Shown here: piece after piece, positions 1 through 9,416 of the stretch | How the letters are laid out: each line of letters begins with the position of its first letter | Numbering within the stretch: position 1 is the stretch's first letter | Assembly: GCF_041200175.1 (NCBI RefSeq) | Contig: NZ_CP165727.1 | Location: forward strand, 5,521,501 to 5,585,500 | DNA length: 64,000 nucleotides | Direction: 5' to 3' | DNA from: Streptomyces sp. R33 | GTDB taxonomy: Bacteria; Actinomycetota; Actinomycetes; Streptomycetales; Streptomycetaceae | Program-made: the position numbers and the translations under genes | Notes under the pieces: model-generated | What the model was told of the DNA's origin: nothing | The model's database searches: none | The model's input: only the letters and a program-made list of their open reading frames with translations

Positions 1-1589
1 TCGCCCAGGGGGGCGTTCGCGCACGCGGTCAGGGCCAGTCCCAGCACCTGCCGGGTCTCCATCGGGTCGATGACCCCGTCGTCCCACAGCCGCGCGGTGG
101 CGTAGTAGGCGTTGCCCTGTTCCTCGTACTGCGCGCGGACCGGGGCCTTGAAGGCCTCCTCGTCCTCGAGCGGCCATTCCTGGCCGGCGCCCTCGATCTG
201 GTCCCGCTTGACCGTGGCGAGCACGGACGCGGCCTGTTCGCCGCCCATCACGGAGATCTTGGCGTTGGGCCACATCCACAGGAACCGCGGCGAGTACGCC
301 CGCCCGCACATCGAGTAGTTGCCCGCGCCGTACGAGCCGCCGACGACCACGGTCAGCTTCGGGACCCGCGTGCAGGCCACGGCCGTGACCATCTTGGCGC
401 CGTGCTTGGCGATGCCGCCGGCCTCGTAGTCGCGGCCGACCATGAAGCCCGAGATGTTCTGGAGGAAGAGGAGCGGGATCCCGCGCTGGTCGCACAGCTC
501 GATGAAGTGCGCGCCCTTCTGGGCCGACTCGGAGAAGAGGATGCCGTTGTTGGCGACGATCCCGACCGGGTGGCCGTGGATCCGGGCGAAGCCGGTGACC
601 AGCGTCTGCCCGAACTCGGACTTGAACTCCTGGAAGCGGGAGCCGTCCACGATCCGGGCGATGATCTCGCGGGCGTCGTACGGGGTGCGCGAGTCGACCG
701 GGACCGCGCCGTACAGCCCGTACGGGTCCACCTTCGGCTCTTCCGGGGCCTCGACCGACCAGGGCAGGGCGCCGCGCTCGGGCAGGGTCGCCACGATGTT
801 CCGTACGATCCGCAGCGCGTGCGCGTCGTCCTCCGCGAGGTGGTCGGTGACGCCCGAGATCCGGGAGTGGACCTCGCCGCCGCCGAGCTCCTCGGCCGTG
901 ACGACCTCGCCGGTGGCGGCCTTCACCAGCGGCGGGCCGCCGAGGAAGATCGTGCCCTGGCCGCGGACGATGACGGCCTCGTCGCTCATCGCCGGGACGT
1001 ACGCGCCGCCCGCCGTGCAGGAGCCGAGGACGGCGGCGATCTGCGGGATGCCGGCGCCGGACATGCGCGCCTGGTTGTAGAAGATGCGGCCGAAGTGCTC
1101 CCGGTCGGGGAAGACCTCGTCCTGCATGGGGAGGAAGGCGCCGCCCGAGTCGACCAGGTAGAGGCAGGGGAGACGATTCTCCAGGGCCACCTCCTGGGCG
1201 CGGAGGTGCTTCTTCACGGTCATGGGGTAGTACGTGCCGCCCTTGACGGTGGCGTCGTTCGCGACGATCACGCACTCGCGGCCGCTGACCCGGCCGATGC
1301 CCGCGATGACCCCGGCGGCCGGGGCGGCGCCCCCGTACATACCCTCGGCGGCCAGCGGGGCCAGCTCCAGGAAGGGGGATCCGGGGTCCAGGAGGGTGTC
1401 CACGCGGTCGCGGGGGAGCAGTTTCCCGCGGGCGGTGTGGCGGGCGCGGGCCTTCTCACCGCCGCCGAGCCGGGCCGCGTCGAGCCGGGCCCGCAATCCC
1501 TCGGCGAGCTCGCGGTGGGCGGCCTCGTTGGTCCGCCAGGCCTCGGACGCCGGGTCCGCGGCGCTCGTCAGCACTGGTGCCTGCTGCAT
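1..1589 (-). CDS. accD1: acyl-CoA carboxylase carboxyltransferase (beta) subunit, methylcrotonyl-CoA type; partial
   Basis: The visible 529 codons read as a biotin-dependent carboxyltransferase of the 3-methylcrotonyl/propionyl-CoA carboxylase beta family, which moves CO2 from carboxybiotin to an acyl-CoA in leucine and branched-chain acyl-CoA breakdown. Landmarks include GGTYYPMTVKKHLRAQE and LYLVDSGGAFLPMQDEVFPD in the N-terminal crotonase-like half, SCTAGGAYVPAMSDEAVIV mid-protein, and NNGILFSESAQKGAHFIELC, QNISGFMVG and VVGGSYGAGNYSMCGRAYSP in the C-terminal half. The family is about 535 residues, so only the last few are missing at the window edge. The ATG at 1589 has GGGAG 8 nt upstream. 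The TetR gene is divergent across two operator-like palindromes. By analogy with the Streptomyces liu-type cluster, the biotin subunit and HMG-CoA lyase should lie off the left edge; that is inference. Confidence 0.9.
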   Translation of the reverse strand, partial: MQQAPVLTSAADPASEAWRTNEAAHRELAEGLRARLDAARLGGGEKARARHTARGKLLPRDRVDTLLDPGSPFLELAPLAAEGMYGGAAPAAGVIAGIGRVSGRECVIVANDATVKGGTYYPMTVKKHLRAQEVALENRLPCLYLVDSGGAFLPMQDEVFPDREHFGRIFYNQARMSGAGIPQIAAVLGSCTAGGAYVPAMSDEAVIVRGQGTIFLGGPPLVKAATGEVVTAEELGGGEVHSRISGVTDHLAEDDAHALRIVRNIVATLPERGALPWSVEAPEEPKVDPYGLYGAVPVDSRTPYDAREIIARIVDGSRFQEFKSEFGQTLVTGFARIHGHPVGIVANNGILFSESAQKGAHFIELCDQRGIPLLFLQNISGFMVGRDYEAGGIAKHGAKMVTAVACTRVPKLTVVVGGSYGAGNYSMCGRAYSPRFLWMWPNAKISVMGGEQAASVLATVKRDQIEGAGQEWPLEDEEAFKAPVRAQYEEQGNAYYATARLWDDGVIDPMETRQVLGLALTACANAPLG

Positions 1590-1618
1590 CGGTCGAGCTC
1601 CCTTGCTCGGTGCACGCT

Positions 1619-1680
1619 GTTAATGAGCGTTAACGCATGTAGCGCCTAGGTTAACGAGCGCTAACGGCCCTGTCTAGAAT
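1619..1680. promoter_or_regulatory. divergent promoter with two TetR-type operator palindromes
   Basis: Two 16-bp inverted repeats, GTTAATGAGCGTTAAC (1619-1634) and GTTAACGAGCGCTAAC (1650-1665), share the pattern GTTAAYGAGCGYTAAC with centres 31 bp apart, about three helical turns. A -10-like TAGAAT at 1675-1680 sits 8 nt before the TetR ATG, so that transcript is probably near-leaderless. Its -35 position falls inside the second palindrome, which suggests autorepression as well as control of accD1. Operator identity is inferred. Confidence 0.7.
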
Positions 1681-1688
1681 GGACTCCC

Positions 1689-2267
1689 ATGAGCACCAGA
1701 GCGGCCGCCCCGACCCGTCGCGAGCAGATCCTCAGTGAGGCCGCCCGCCTCTTCGCCGAGCGCGGGTTCCACGGCGTCGGCGTGGACGAGATAGGGGCCG
1801 CGGTCGGTATCAGCGGCCCCGGCCTGTACCGCCATTTCGCGGGCAAGGACGCCATGCTCGCCGAGCTGCTCGTCGGGATCAGCGAGCGGCTGCTGACCGG
1901 CGGACGCCACCGCGTGGCCGAGGCCGCGGGCGACCCGGACGGCGTGCTGGCCTCCCTCATCGACGGCCACATCGACTTCGCACTCGACGACCGGGCGCTG
2001 ATCACCCTGCACGACCGGGAGCTGGACCGGCTGCGGGAGACCGACCGCAAGCTCGTACGGCAGCTGCAGCGCAAGTACGTCGAGCTGTGGGTGGAGGTCG
2101 TACGGGAGCTGCACCCGGAGGTCGGCGAGGCGGAGGTCCGGGTGTCCGTCCACGCCGTCTTCGGCCTGCTCAACTCCACCCCGCACCTGGCCGCGCTCGG
2201 CCGGGAGGCGACGGAATCGCTGCTGCGGCGCCTGGCGCACGGGGCGTTCGGGGCGCTGTCGGGGTGA
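1689..2267 (+). CDS. TetR-family transcriptional regulator
   Basis: A 192-residue TetR regulator. The N-terminal helix-turn-helix spans about residues 10-57 (REQILSEAARLFAERGF, then VDEIGAAVGISGPGLYRHF), followed by an all-helical ligand-binding domain ending in the LLRRLAHGAFGAL region. It is divergent from the carboxyltransferase gene, and the only operator-like palindromes lie between them, so it most likely represses the branched-chain acyl-CoA operon and itself, with an acyl-CoA as the probable inducer. The ATG at 1689 is chosen because a -10-like hexamer ends 8 nt upstream and no Shine-Dalgarno is seen, typical of leaderless Streptomyces regulator genes. The ligand is not deducible. Confidence 0.9.
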   Translation: MSTRAAAPTRREQILSEAARLFAERGFHGVGVDEIGAAVGISGPGLYRHFAGKDAMLAELLVGISERLLTGGRHRVAEAAGDPDGVLASLIDGHIDFALDDRALITLHDRELDRLRETDRKLVRQLQRKYVELWVEVVRELHPEVGEAEVRVSVHAVFGLLNSTPHLAALGREATESLLRRLAHGAFGALSG

Positions 2268-2332
2268 AGCGACGCGCCCGCTGGTCGGAATGGCACCGGC
2301 GACTCGGGCCCGGCGGCGGCAGAATGGGCCGC

Positions 2333-3145
2333 ATGCCGAAGCCGATAGAGACGCCCGCCCTGTCAGTTGAACCGCCGAGCCGCGCCGAACTCGTCGACCA
2401 CCTGGTCCGCACCCGGATCGCGGGCCAGGTCGCCACGCCCCGCGAGAACAACCTGTCGCACTACCGCAAGCTCGCCAACGGCGACCGGCACTACTGGCTG
2501 GGCCTGGAGCTGGGCGACCGCTGGGCGGACGAGCAGGACGTGCTCGCCGTGATGGCGGAGCGGGTCGGGGTCGTCGACGACGCCGCGTACCGCTACGGCC
2601 AGGACACGATCGACCCGGAGCTGACGGTGTCCGGCCTGGACCGGATGGCGGCGCGGCTGCGGAAGGCGGCGCTGGACCGGCAGGGCGTACTGCTGGCCAC
2701 GGGGCACCCGGGCGGCCTGCTGGACGTCCACCGGGCGACGGCGGCCGCGCTGCGCGCCGCGGGCTGCGAGATCGTGGTGATCCCGCCCGGCCTGGTCGCG
2801 GACGAGGGCTCGGTGTGGCAGTTCGCGGACGTCGCCGTGCTGGAGCGGGGCGCCACGCTGTGGCACACCCACTCCCCGGAGCCGATGGCCGCGATCCTGG
2901 ACGGCCTGACGGCGGCGGGCCGCCCCCAGCCGGACCTGGTCGTCGCCGACCACGGCTGGGCCGGGTGCGCGGCGCAGCGCGGGCTGGACGCGGTGGGCTA
3001 CGCGGACTGCAACGACCCCGCGCTGTTCATCGGTGAGGCGGAGGGCACCCTCCAGGTGGCGGTGCCGCTCGACGACCACGTGCGCGACCCGCGCTTCTAC
3101 GACCCGATGGTGGCGTACCTGCTGTCGGCGGCCGGCCTGCTCTAG
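2333..3145 (+). CDS. phosphatase-like protein (conserved Streptomyces family)
   Basis: A 270-residue soluble protein of a family conserved in streptomycetes and usually annotated only as phosphatase. Visible blocks are TPRENNLSHYRKLANGDRHYW, LELGDRWADEQDVLAVMAERV, LATGHPGGLLDVHRA and VADHGWAGCAAQ, with His/Asp-rich clusters (TGHPGG, WHTHS, DHGW) that could bind metal. There is no signal peptide or membrane segment. The gene lies 65 bp after the TetR gene on the same strand. ATG 2333 is preferred; an in-frame ATG at 2324 is possible. No ribosome site is evident. Enzymatic activity is from family annotation only and the substrate is unknown. Confidence 0.7.
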   Translation: MPKPIETPALSVEPPSRAELVDHLVRTRIAGQVATPRENNLSHYRKLANGDRHYWLGLELGDRWADEQDVLAVMAERVGVVDDAAYRYGQDTIDPELTVSGLDRMAARLRKAALDRQGVLLATGHPGGLLDVHRATAAALRAAGCEIVVIPPGLVADEGSVWQFADVAVLERGATLWHTHSPEPMAAILDGLTAAGRPQPDLVVADHGWAGCAAQRGLDAVGYADCNDPALFIGEAEGTLQVAVPLDDHVRDPRFYDPMVAYLLSAAGLL

Positions 3146-3153
3146 CCGCGGCC

Positions 3154-3180
3154 CGGCGGGGCCTCGTGCCGGCCCCGCCG
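3154..3180. terminator. bidirectional hairpin terminator
   Basis: A perfect 10-bp stem (CGGCGGGGCC / GGCCCCGCCG) with a 7-nt loop lies between two convergent genes (stops at 3145 and 3206). Confidence 0.7.
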
Positions 3181-3205
3181 GAGTTTGCGGCCCGGAAGGG
3201 ACGGA

Positions 3206-4066
3206 CTAGCCGAGCCAGTCGGTCATCTCGGACTGGACGGCCGAGCCGTCGAGGTCGGCGAGCTTCATGCCCACGAAGTCGCGGGCCCAGTCGGAGGTCT
3301 GGATCCGGAACGGCATCTTCTCGGCGGTCAGCGCCTCGATGACCGGCGCCGCCGCCTGCTCGGAGGTCTGCGCGGTGTCGCTGCCGAAGGACTGCAGGGC
3401 GTGGTTGATGTAGCCCTCGAGCGCCGGGGCGTACGGACCCGCCTGCGCGAGCAGCGCCGGGATGTCGAGCCCGACGTTGTTCACGAACTCGCTGGCGACG
3501 GCGCCCGGTTCGACGACGGCCACCTGGACGCCCGCGGACGCGGCGACCGGGGCCAGGGACTCCATGAAGCCCTCGACCGCGAACTTGGCCGCGCAGTAGG
3601 ACTCGTTGAACGGCTGGCCGACGACGCCGCCGACGCTCGTCACGGTGATGACCCGGCCCCCCGAGGCGCGCAGGTGGGGCAGCGCGGTGCGGGTGAGCTC
3701 GGCGACGCCGAAGAAGTTGACCTCCATGACGGAGCGCAGCTGCTCCATGCCGTGCTGCTCGATGGTGCCGACGAAGCCGGCGCCCGCGTTGTTCACGACC
3801 GCGTCGAGGTGGCCGTGCTCGGCGACGACCTCGGCCACGCACGCCGCCACGGAGTCCGCGTCGGTCACGTCGAGCCGCTTGACCTGGACCAGGTCCGAGA
3901 CGCCGGCTTCGGCGGCGGCCTTCTGCAGGGCGTCGGCGCGGGTGGTGTCCCGCATGGTGGCGACGGCGTGCCAGCCCGCCCGGGCGGCGGCGACCGCGGC
4001 GGCCAGGCCGATGCCGGAGGAGGTGCCGGTGATGAGGACGGTCTTGGCGGTGGTCTGGGTGCTCAC
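3206..4066 (-). CDS. short-chain dehydrogenase/reductase
   Basis: A 286-residue classical SDR. It has the Rossmann glycine motif TGTSSGIG near residue 14, the NNAGAG motif near residue 88 and the catalytic YCAAK (Tyr-x-x-x-Lys) near residue 156 after a conserved VTSVGG serine segment. The pattern fits an NAD(P)H-dependent oxidoreductase of unknown substrate. The start is GTG at 4066, preceded by AAGGAG at 7-nt spacing. A longer in-frame reading exists upstream but would run through the operator region. The divergent MarR gene begins 78 bp away across a long GT/CA inverted repeat, so the SDR is most likely the MarR target. Confidence 0.9.
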   Translation of the reverse strand: MSTQTTAKTVLITGTSSGIGLAAAVAAARAGWHAVATMRDTTRADALQKAAAEAGVSDLVQVKRLDVTDADSVAACVAEVVAEHGHLDAVVNNAGAGFVGTIEQHGMEQLRSVMEVNFFGVAELTRTALPHLRASGGRVITVTSVGGVVGQPFNESYCAAKFAVEGFMESLAPVAASAGVQVAVVEPGAVASEFVNNVGLDIPALLAQAGPYAPALEGYINHALQSFGSDTAQTSEQAAAPVIEALTAEKMPFRIQTSDWARDFVGMKLADLDGSAVQSEMTDWLG

Positions 4067-4082
4067 GGGAGGCTCCTTAGAT

Positions 4083-4138
4083 TTGTGCGTGCACACACAC
4101 ATTAAACTTTGTGTGCGTGTGCACGCAACCCGTATCCT
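4083..4138. promoter_or_regulatory. divergent SDR/MarR operator-promoter region
   Basis: A long imperfect inverted repeat is built from GTGCGTGCACACAC (4087-4100) and GTGTGCGTGTGCACGC (4111-4126) around an A+T-rich centre ATTAAACTTT. A -10-like TATCCT (4133-4138) lies 6 nt before the MarR ATG, implying a leaderless transcript. MarR proteins typically bind such palindromes between themselves and a divergent enzyme gene. Confidence 0.6.
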
Positions 4139-4144
4139 TTCCCC

Positions 4145-4627
4145 ATGGCGCACACGCATCTCAACTTGGACGGCCTCACCCCCCGCGACCACGCCTTCTA
4201 CGGGCTGGTCTGGGCCGGAACCACCCTCACCGCCCGGGTCGACCAGGTGCTCACGCGCCGCCACGACCTGCCGTTGTCGTGGTTCGAGGTCATGCTCTGG
4301 CTGAGCGTCCAGCAGGAGCCGGTCGCGCCCTCCGAGCTGGGCGCCAGGACCCTGCTCAGCCGCAGCCAGGTCTCCCGCGTCGCCGATTCCCTCCGGGCGC
4401 GCGGCCTGGTCGAACGGGTCCCGTCCCCGACGGACGCGCGGTCCGTGGGGATCGCCCTGACCGAGGCGGGCCGCCGCGCCTTCGCGGAGGCCGACGCCAC
4501 CCGCCGCGAGGCCCTCGCCGAGGTCTTCGACGACCGCCTCGACGATGCGGACATAGCCGCACTGGAGGCGATCTGGGCCAAGCTCAAGGCCCGCCCGGAG
4601 AACGAACAGCCGGCCGACACCCCCTAG
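4145..4627 (+). CDS. MarR-family transcriptional regulator
   Basis: A 160-residue winged-helix regulator. The MarR fold is seen from about residue 35: LPLSWFEVMLWLSVQQEP, then SELGARTLLSRSQVSRVADSL as the recognition helix, and GLVERVPSPTDARSVGIALT, the wing with the conserved DxRS motif. The start is ATG 4145; an in-frame GTG at 4109 would lie inside the operator. It is likely an autorepressor that also represses the divergent SDR and is released by a small phenolic-type ligand; this is inference from family and arrangement. The last 4 bp overlap the convergent membrane-protein gene. Confidence 0.9.
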   Translation: MAHTHLNLDGLTPRDHAFYGLVWAGTTLTARVDQVLTRRHDLPLSWFEVMLWLSVQQEPVAPSELGARTLLSRSQVSRVADSLRARGLVERVPSPTDARSVGIALTEAGRRAFAEADATRREALAEVFDDRLDDADIAALEAIWAKLKARPENEQPADTP

Positions 4628-5100
4628 GCGACACCCGGCGGGACCGCCGTCCGGCCCCCGCGCACCCTGCGCCGCAGCAGGGCCGCGAACGGCGCCGTGA
4701 GCGCGCAGGCCACGGCGGTTACGGCGGCGGCCACGAAGGCCGGGTTCACCCAGTCCGGGATCAGCTGCCGACCACCCGGATCCCCGGGGTGGTCGGCGCA
4801 GTGGACGGAGAGCGGGAACGAGGATTCCCAGACGACCGTCTTCTCGTGCTCGCCCCACTGGGCGTACCCGCACACCTCGTCGGGGTCGAGGACGTAGACG
4901 CCGTACGACACGCCCCAGATGTAGACCGAACCCGCGGCGCACAGCGCGAGGAGGGCGGCCAGCAGGAGGGTGCCCGCCCCGAGCAGCTCCGGGGCGGAGC
5001 GCCGCCGGACCGTGACCACCACGTGGACGGCGAGCCGGCCGAGGACCAGGACACCCGCGAACGGGGAGATCAGGGTGAGGGCGAACAGGAGAACGATCAT
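4624..5100 (-). CDS. small integral membrane protein, unknown function
   Basis: A 158-residue protein not assigned to a family. Three or four hydrophobic segments are visible: residues about 1-30 (IVLLFALTLISPFAGVLVL), 40-68 (LLGAGTLLLAALLALCAAG) and 128-148 (AFVAAAVTAVACALTAPF). Between the second and third is an extracytoplasmic-looking loop with two cysteines (DPDEVCGYAQW and VHCADHP) that could form a disulfide. The stop overlaps that of the convergent MarR gene by 4 bp. No operon partner is evident: the thioesterase gene is 83 bp upstream on the same strand. Confidence 0.6.
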   Translation of the reverse strand: MIVLLFALTLISPFAGVLVLGRLAVHVVVTVRRRSAPELLGAGTLLLAALLALCAAGSVYIWGVSYGVYVLDPDEVCGYAQWGEHEKTVVWESSFPLSVHCADHPGDPGGRQLIPDWVNPAFVAAAVTAVACALTAPFAALLRRRVRGGRTAVPPGVA

Positions 5101-5183
5101 GTTTGCAGTCGACGCCCTGCCCGTCCGGTCAGTTCCGCACTGTGGCCGAGCCCACGCGGTGCCCGGCCCGCGGAGCTCCGGGG

Positions 5184-6062
5184 TCAGGCGCGCGGGACGC
5201 GCACCACGCCCTCCTGGATGACGGTCACGGCGAGCCGCCCGTCCTGCGTCCAGATCCGGGCCTGACCGAGGCCGCGCCCGGCGGCCGCCGACGGGGACTC
5301 CTGGTCGTACAGCAGCCACTCATCGGCGCGGAACGGCCGGTGGAACCACATCGCGTGGTCCAGCGAGGCGCCCACCACGTCGCCGACCGCCCAGCCGCCC
5401 CGGCCGTGCGCGAGCAGCACCGAGTCGAGCAGGGTCATGTCCGAGACGTACGTGGCCAGGCACGTGTGCAGGAGCGCGTCGTCGCTCTCCAGCTTGCCGG
5501 CCGTACGGAACCACACCTGCGAGCGCGGTTCGACCGGCACGCCGACGCTGCCCCAGGGCGGGATCGTCGCGTACCGCAGGTCCACCGCGCCGCGCGCCTC
5601 GATCAGCCGCTCCACCGTGCCCGGGTCGCGGAAGATCTCCCGGTACGCGGGCAGGGACTCGGCGGCCGTCGGCAGGGTCTCCGGATCGGGCGCGTCCGGC
5701 ATCGCGACCTGGTGGTCGAGGCCCTCCTCGTACGTCTGGAAGGACGCGGAGAGGTGGAAGATCGGCTGGCCGTGCTGGACGGCGACGACCCGGCGGGTGG
5801 TGAAGGAACGCCCGTCGCGGATCCGGTCGACCGCGTACACGATCGGCGCGCCCGGGTCCCCCGCGCGCAGGAAGTACGAGTGCAGCGAGTGCGCGGTGCG
5901 GTCCTCGGGCACGGTCCGGCCGGCCGCGACCAGGGCCTGGGCCGCGACCTGGCCGCCGAAGACGCGCGGTACCAGCGCCGAACGGCTGGTACCGCGGAAG
6001 ATGTTCTCCTCGATCTGCTCCAGGTCGAGCAGATCGAGGAGCGTCGCCAGTGCCTCGTTCAT
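5184..6062 (-). CDS. tesB: acyl-CoA thioesterase II
   Basis: A 292-residue double hot-dog thioesterase of the TesB family, which hydrolyses medium- and long-chain acyl-CoA to free acid and CoA. Diagnostic segments are FGGQVAAQALVAAGRTVPED and HSLHSYFLRAGDP in the first hot-dog, and SLDHAMWFHRPFRADEWLLY with the catalytic-region Asp in the second. Length matches the family. It lies 35 bp downstream of the acyl-CoA dehydrogenase on the same strand and is probably cotranscribed, coupling beta-oxidation with acyl-CoA release. The ATG at 6062 has no clear Shine-Dalgarno, consistent with translation in an operon. Confidence 0.92.
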   Translation of the reverse strand: MNEALATLLDLLDLEQIEENIFRGTSRSALVPRVFGGQVAAQALVAAGRTVPEDRTAHSLHSYFLRAGDPGAPIVYAVDRIRDGRSFTTRRVVAVQHGQPIFHLSASFQTYEEGLDHQVAMPDAPDPETLPTAAESLPAYREIFRDPGTVERLIEARGAVDLRYATIPPWGSVGVPVEPRSQVWFRTAGKLESDDALLHTCLATYVSDMTLLDSVLLAHGRGGWAVGDVVGASLDHAMWFHRPFRADEWLLYDQESPSAAAGRGLGQARIWTQDGRLAVTVIQEGVVRVPRA

Positions 6063-6097
6063 GAGGGGAAGGGTAAGTCCCTTGTCCCGAAGGGCCC

Positions 6098-7255
<1,158 letters not shown>

Positions 7256-7301
7256 AGCCGCCTCCTCGATCCTGTCGCCCGTCGCGCTGTCGCGCCGTGT
7301 C

Positions 7302-7315
7302 TAAGCGCTTGCTCA
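7302..7315. promoter_or_regulatory. putative TetR-type operator upstream of acyl-CoA dehydrogenase
   Basis: TAAGCGCTTGCTCA fits TNAGC-N4-GCTNA, a pattern I associate with TetR-controlled fatty-acid genes in actinomycetes. It lies just upstream of the acyl-CoA dehydrogenase start, with an A+T-rich stretch (TTAATAG on the minus strand) beside it that could be the -10. No regulator is assigned. Confidence 0.4.
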
Positions 7316-7380
7316 GACTATTAAGTTACCCGTGGGTTGGGCGGGCTGTCCAGAGTCGGGGAGGGGTACCGGGTGTGATG

Positions 7381-7410
7381 TCCGGCGGCCTTGTGGCACG
7401 GGCCGCCGGA
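7381..7410. terminator. hairpin terminator of the small secreted protein gene
   Basis: TCCGGCGGCC pairs with GGCCGCCGGA (10-bp stem, 10-nt loop) 15 bp beyond the stop of the minus-strand gene at 7425. Confidence 0.6.
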
Positions 7411-7424
7411 CACCCGGCGTCGGC

Positions 7425-7748
7425 CTACTTGCCCAGGATGCTGCCGGTCCACTGGCCGGCGGCACCCTGCATCAGGGACTCGTTGCTCAGGACCTGGGTC
7501 CCGGGCAGGGAGGCCATGCCGATGTCGCCGGTCGGTGCCGCGCTGTTGTGGGAGCCGACCGTGTTGTCGCGCCCGGCGTTGAACACGTCGTCGCCGGCCA
7601 CCTGCGACACGTCGCCGAAGACGATCGAGTACGTGTTGTCGATCGGCGCGTACACGACGAAGTTGTCGTCGGCGGAGGCGGCGGACGCACCGGCCAGGAT
7701 GATGCCGCCGGCGGCGAGAGCGGTCAGGGCGAGGCGGATCGATCGCAC
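7425..7748 (-). CDS. small secreted protein, unknown function
   Basis: A 107-residue protein with a clear Sec signal peptide (RSIRLALTALAAGGIILAG, likely cleaved after SAASA), leaving about 82 residues. The mature part is rich in Gly, Asn, Asp and Val (FGDVSQVAGDDVFNAGRDN) and has no cysteine, a composition like small surface-active or wall-associated Streptomyces proteins. I do not recognise a named family. The start is GTG 7748, with AAAGG about 8 nt upstream, because the signal peptide begins there; a longer reading to 7847 adds a non-signal extension. A hairpin terminator follows, so it is probably monocistronic. Confidence 0.65.
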   Translation of the reverse strand: MRSIRLALTALAAGGIILAGASAASADDNFVVYAPIDNTYSIVFGDVSQVAGDDVFNAGRDNTVGSHNSAAPTGDIGMASLPGTQVLSNESLMQGAAGQWTGSILGK

Positions 7749-7878
7749 GAATAGTGCCTTTCGACGAGTGGGTGGGGGGAACAGTGCGAACGTAGGCGGC
7801 CGCGCACCGGGAGGCACTGCGCCCGCCGCCGTACGCCCCGAGTCCATCCGTACGGCGCAGCCGCCCCGGGGTTCGCCC

Positions 7879-9408
7879 TCAGACCCCGGTGTCCCGGGTC
7901 AGCGCGAACCACAGCTCCATCCGGGTGTCCGGGTCGTCGAGGTCGCTGCGCAGCAGGGCCGCGACACGGGCGATGCGCTGGCGGACGGTGTTGCGGTGGA
8001 CGCCGAGGGCCGCGGCCGTCCGGTCCCAGCTGCCGTGGTGCGCCAGCCAGGTGCGCAGGGTCTCCCGGTGGGCCGGGGACAGCGGGGCGAGCAGGGCCTC
8101 GGCGTGGGCGCGGGCCTCGGCGGGGTCCACCAGGGCGCCGAGCCCCGCGCCGGTGTGCCGGACCAGCGAGGTGCGGGCCGCCTCGGCACGCTCCAGCGCC
8201 CGGCGGGCCTGCGCGTCGGCCCTGGCCAGGGCTTCGGGTCCGGAGGGGGCGCTCACCCCGAGGCGCCATCCGGGCTGCGCGGCGGGCTCCCGGTCGGTGA
8301 GCAGGCGTACGCCGCCCTCGTGCGGCTCGAGCAGTACGGTGCCCAGCGCGGCGGCGAGGGCCTGCGGATCCCCGCCGCCGGCGGCCTGGACGGCGTACCA
8401 GGGTCCGGGCCCGAGGGCCTCGGCGGGAGAACCGCCGAACAGCAGGCGGGTGAGCGCGGCGGCCTCGGTCCCGGCGGGCCGTTCGGCGGTGAGCAGGGTC
8501 AGCAGGACGGCGGCGATGGAGGCGATGGTGTGGTCGCCCGCGGCCCGGGCCGGGGTGGCGAGTGCCAGCACCCGGCCGCCGCCGACGGCGTAGACGGCGA
8601 GGTGGATTGCGCCGACGGCATCGGTGGCGGTGGCCGCCGTCCCGCCGCCCACCCGCCGGGCGAGCACTCCGAGAGCCCCGAGCACCTCCTCCCCGACCCC
8701 GGCCCCCGCGGCCCGCACGACCCCGACGGGAGCGGATCCGGCGCCGGCGGTTGCGGCAGGGGCGTCCGCGGCGCCGGCCCCGGGCGGCCCGCCCGTCGGG
8801 ATCCCGGCGGTTGCGGATTCCGCCGGGGCCGGGCCGTCAGCCAGGCCCGACCCCGCCGCTGCGGCACCGGCCGGGGCCAGGAGGGCGGCCCAGCCGCCCA
8901 GGCTCGCCGCCAGGCGGGACAGCACCGCAGGCACCGGGTCGGGGCGGGCGGCCGCTGCGGCGAGGGCCTGCTGCGCTGCGGCGACCCGGCGCAGCTCGCG
9001 GGTCCGCGCCTCGGCCATCAGGCGCCAGACCGCCCGGGCCACCGCCGTGAAAGGGGTCCCCGGCGGTACCTCGACCAGCGGCAGCCCCTGCCGCTCGCAG
9101 GCGTCGGCCAGGGCCCGCGGCACCGACGCGTGCACCGGGGTCACCCCGAAGCCGACCCCGGCCGCCCCGGCCCGTACGAGCCGGGCCACGTACTCCCCGG
9201 CGTCCGCGCCCCCGCCCGCACCCGGCTCCGCCCCCGCCGTCAGCAGCAACTCGCCGCCGAGCAGGTACGGCGACGGATCCGCCATCTCGGAGGCGTGCAC
9301 CCCGTGCACCTCGGCCTCTGCGGGTCCGGCCAGCAGCCGCAGTCCCAGTTCGGCGTCGGCCAGCAGCCGGTCCAGCAAAACCGGCGGGGTCGGGGGCGAG
9401 GCCTCCAT
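7879..9408 (-). CDS. PucR-family transcriptional regulator
   Basis: A 509-residue regulator. The N-terminal third is a PucR-type sensor domain (ELGLRLLAGPAEAEVHGVHA, YLLGGELLLTAG). The C-terminal 60 residues carry the PucR helix-turn-helix (TLRTWLAHHGSWDRTAAALG then VHRNTVRQRIARVAALL). A long Ala/Gly/Pro-rich linker lies at about residues 195-260. ATG 9408 is chosen for GGAG at 5-6 nt; an in-frame GTG at 9423 is possible. It is divergent from the agmatinase gene across two CGTACAC direct repeats, so it probably controls agmatinase and the following TPP-enzyme gene. PucR regulators commonly respond to nitrogen-rich catabolites, which fits; the effector itself is unknown. Confidence 0.88.
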   Translation of the reverse strand: MEASPPTPPVLLDRLLADAELGLRLLAGPAEAEVHGVHASEMADPSPYLLGGELLLTAGAEPGAGGGADAGEYVARLVRAGAAGVGFGVTPVHASVPRALADACERQGLPLVEVPPGTPFTAVARAVWRLMAEARTRELRRVAAAQQALAAAAARPDPVPAVLSRLAASLGGWAALLAPAGAAAAGSGLADGPAPAESATAGIPTGGPPGAGAADAPAATAGAGSAPVGVVRAAGAGVGEEVLGALGVLARRVGGGTAATATDAVGAIHLAVYAVGGGRVLALATPARAAGDHTIASIAAVLLTLLTAERPAGTEAAALTRLLFGGSPAEALGPGPWYAVQAAGGGDPQALAAALGTVLLEPHEGGVRLLTDREPAAQPGWRLGVSAPSGPEALARADAQARRALERAEAARTSLVRHTGAGLGALVDPAEARAHAEALLAPLSPAHRETLRTWLAHHGSWDRTAAALGVHRNTVRQRIARVAALLRSDLDDPDTRMELWFALTRDTGV

Positions 9409-9416
9409 GGATACTC

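Noticed and set aside
402..1649. Long plus-strand open frames opposite the carboxyltransferase gene
   Set aside because: High-G+C genes give long antisense frames. The minus strand shows clear carboxyltransferase motifs, and the plus-strand product has no domain or ribosome site.
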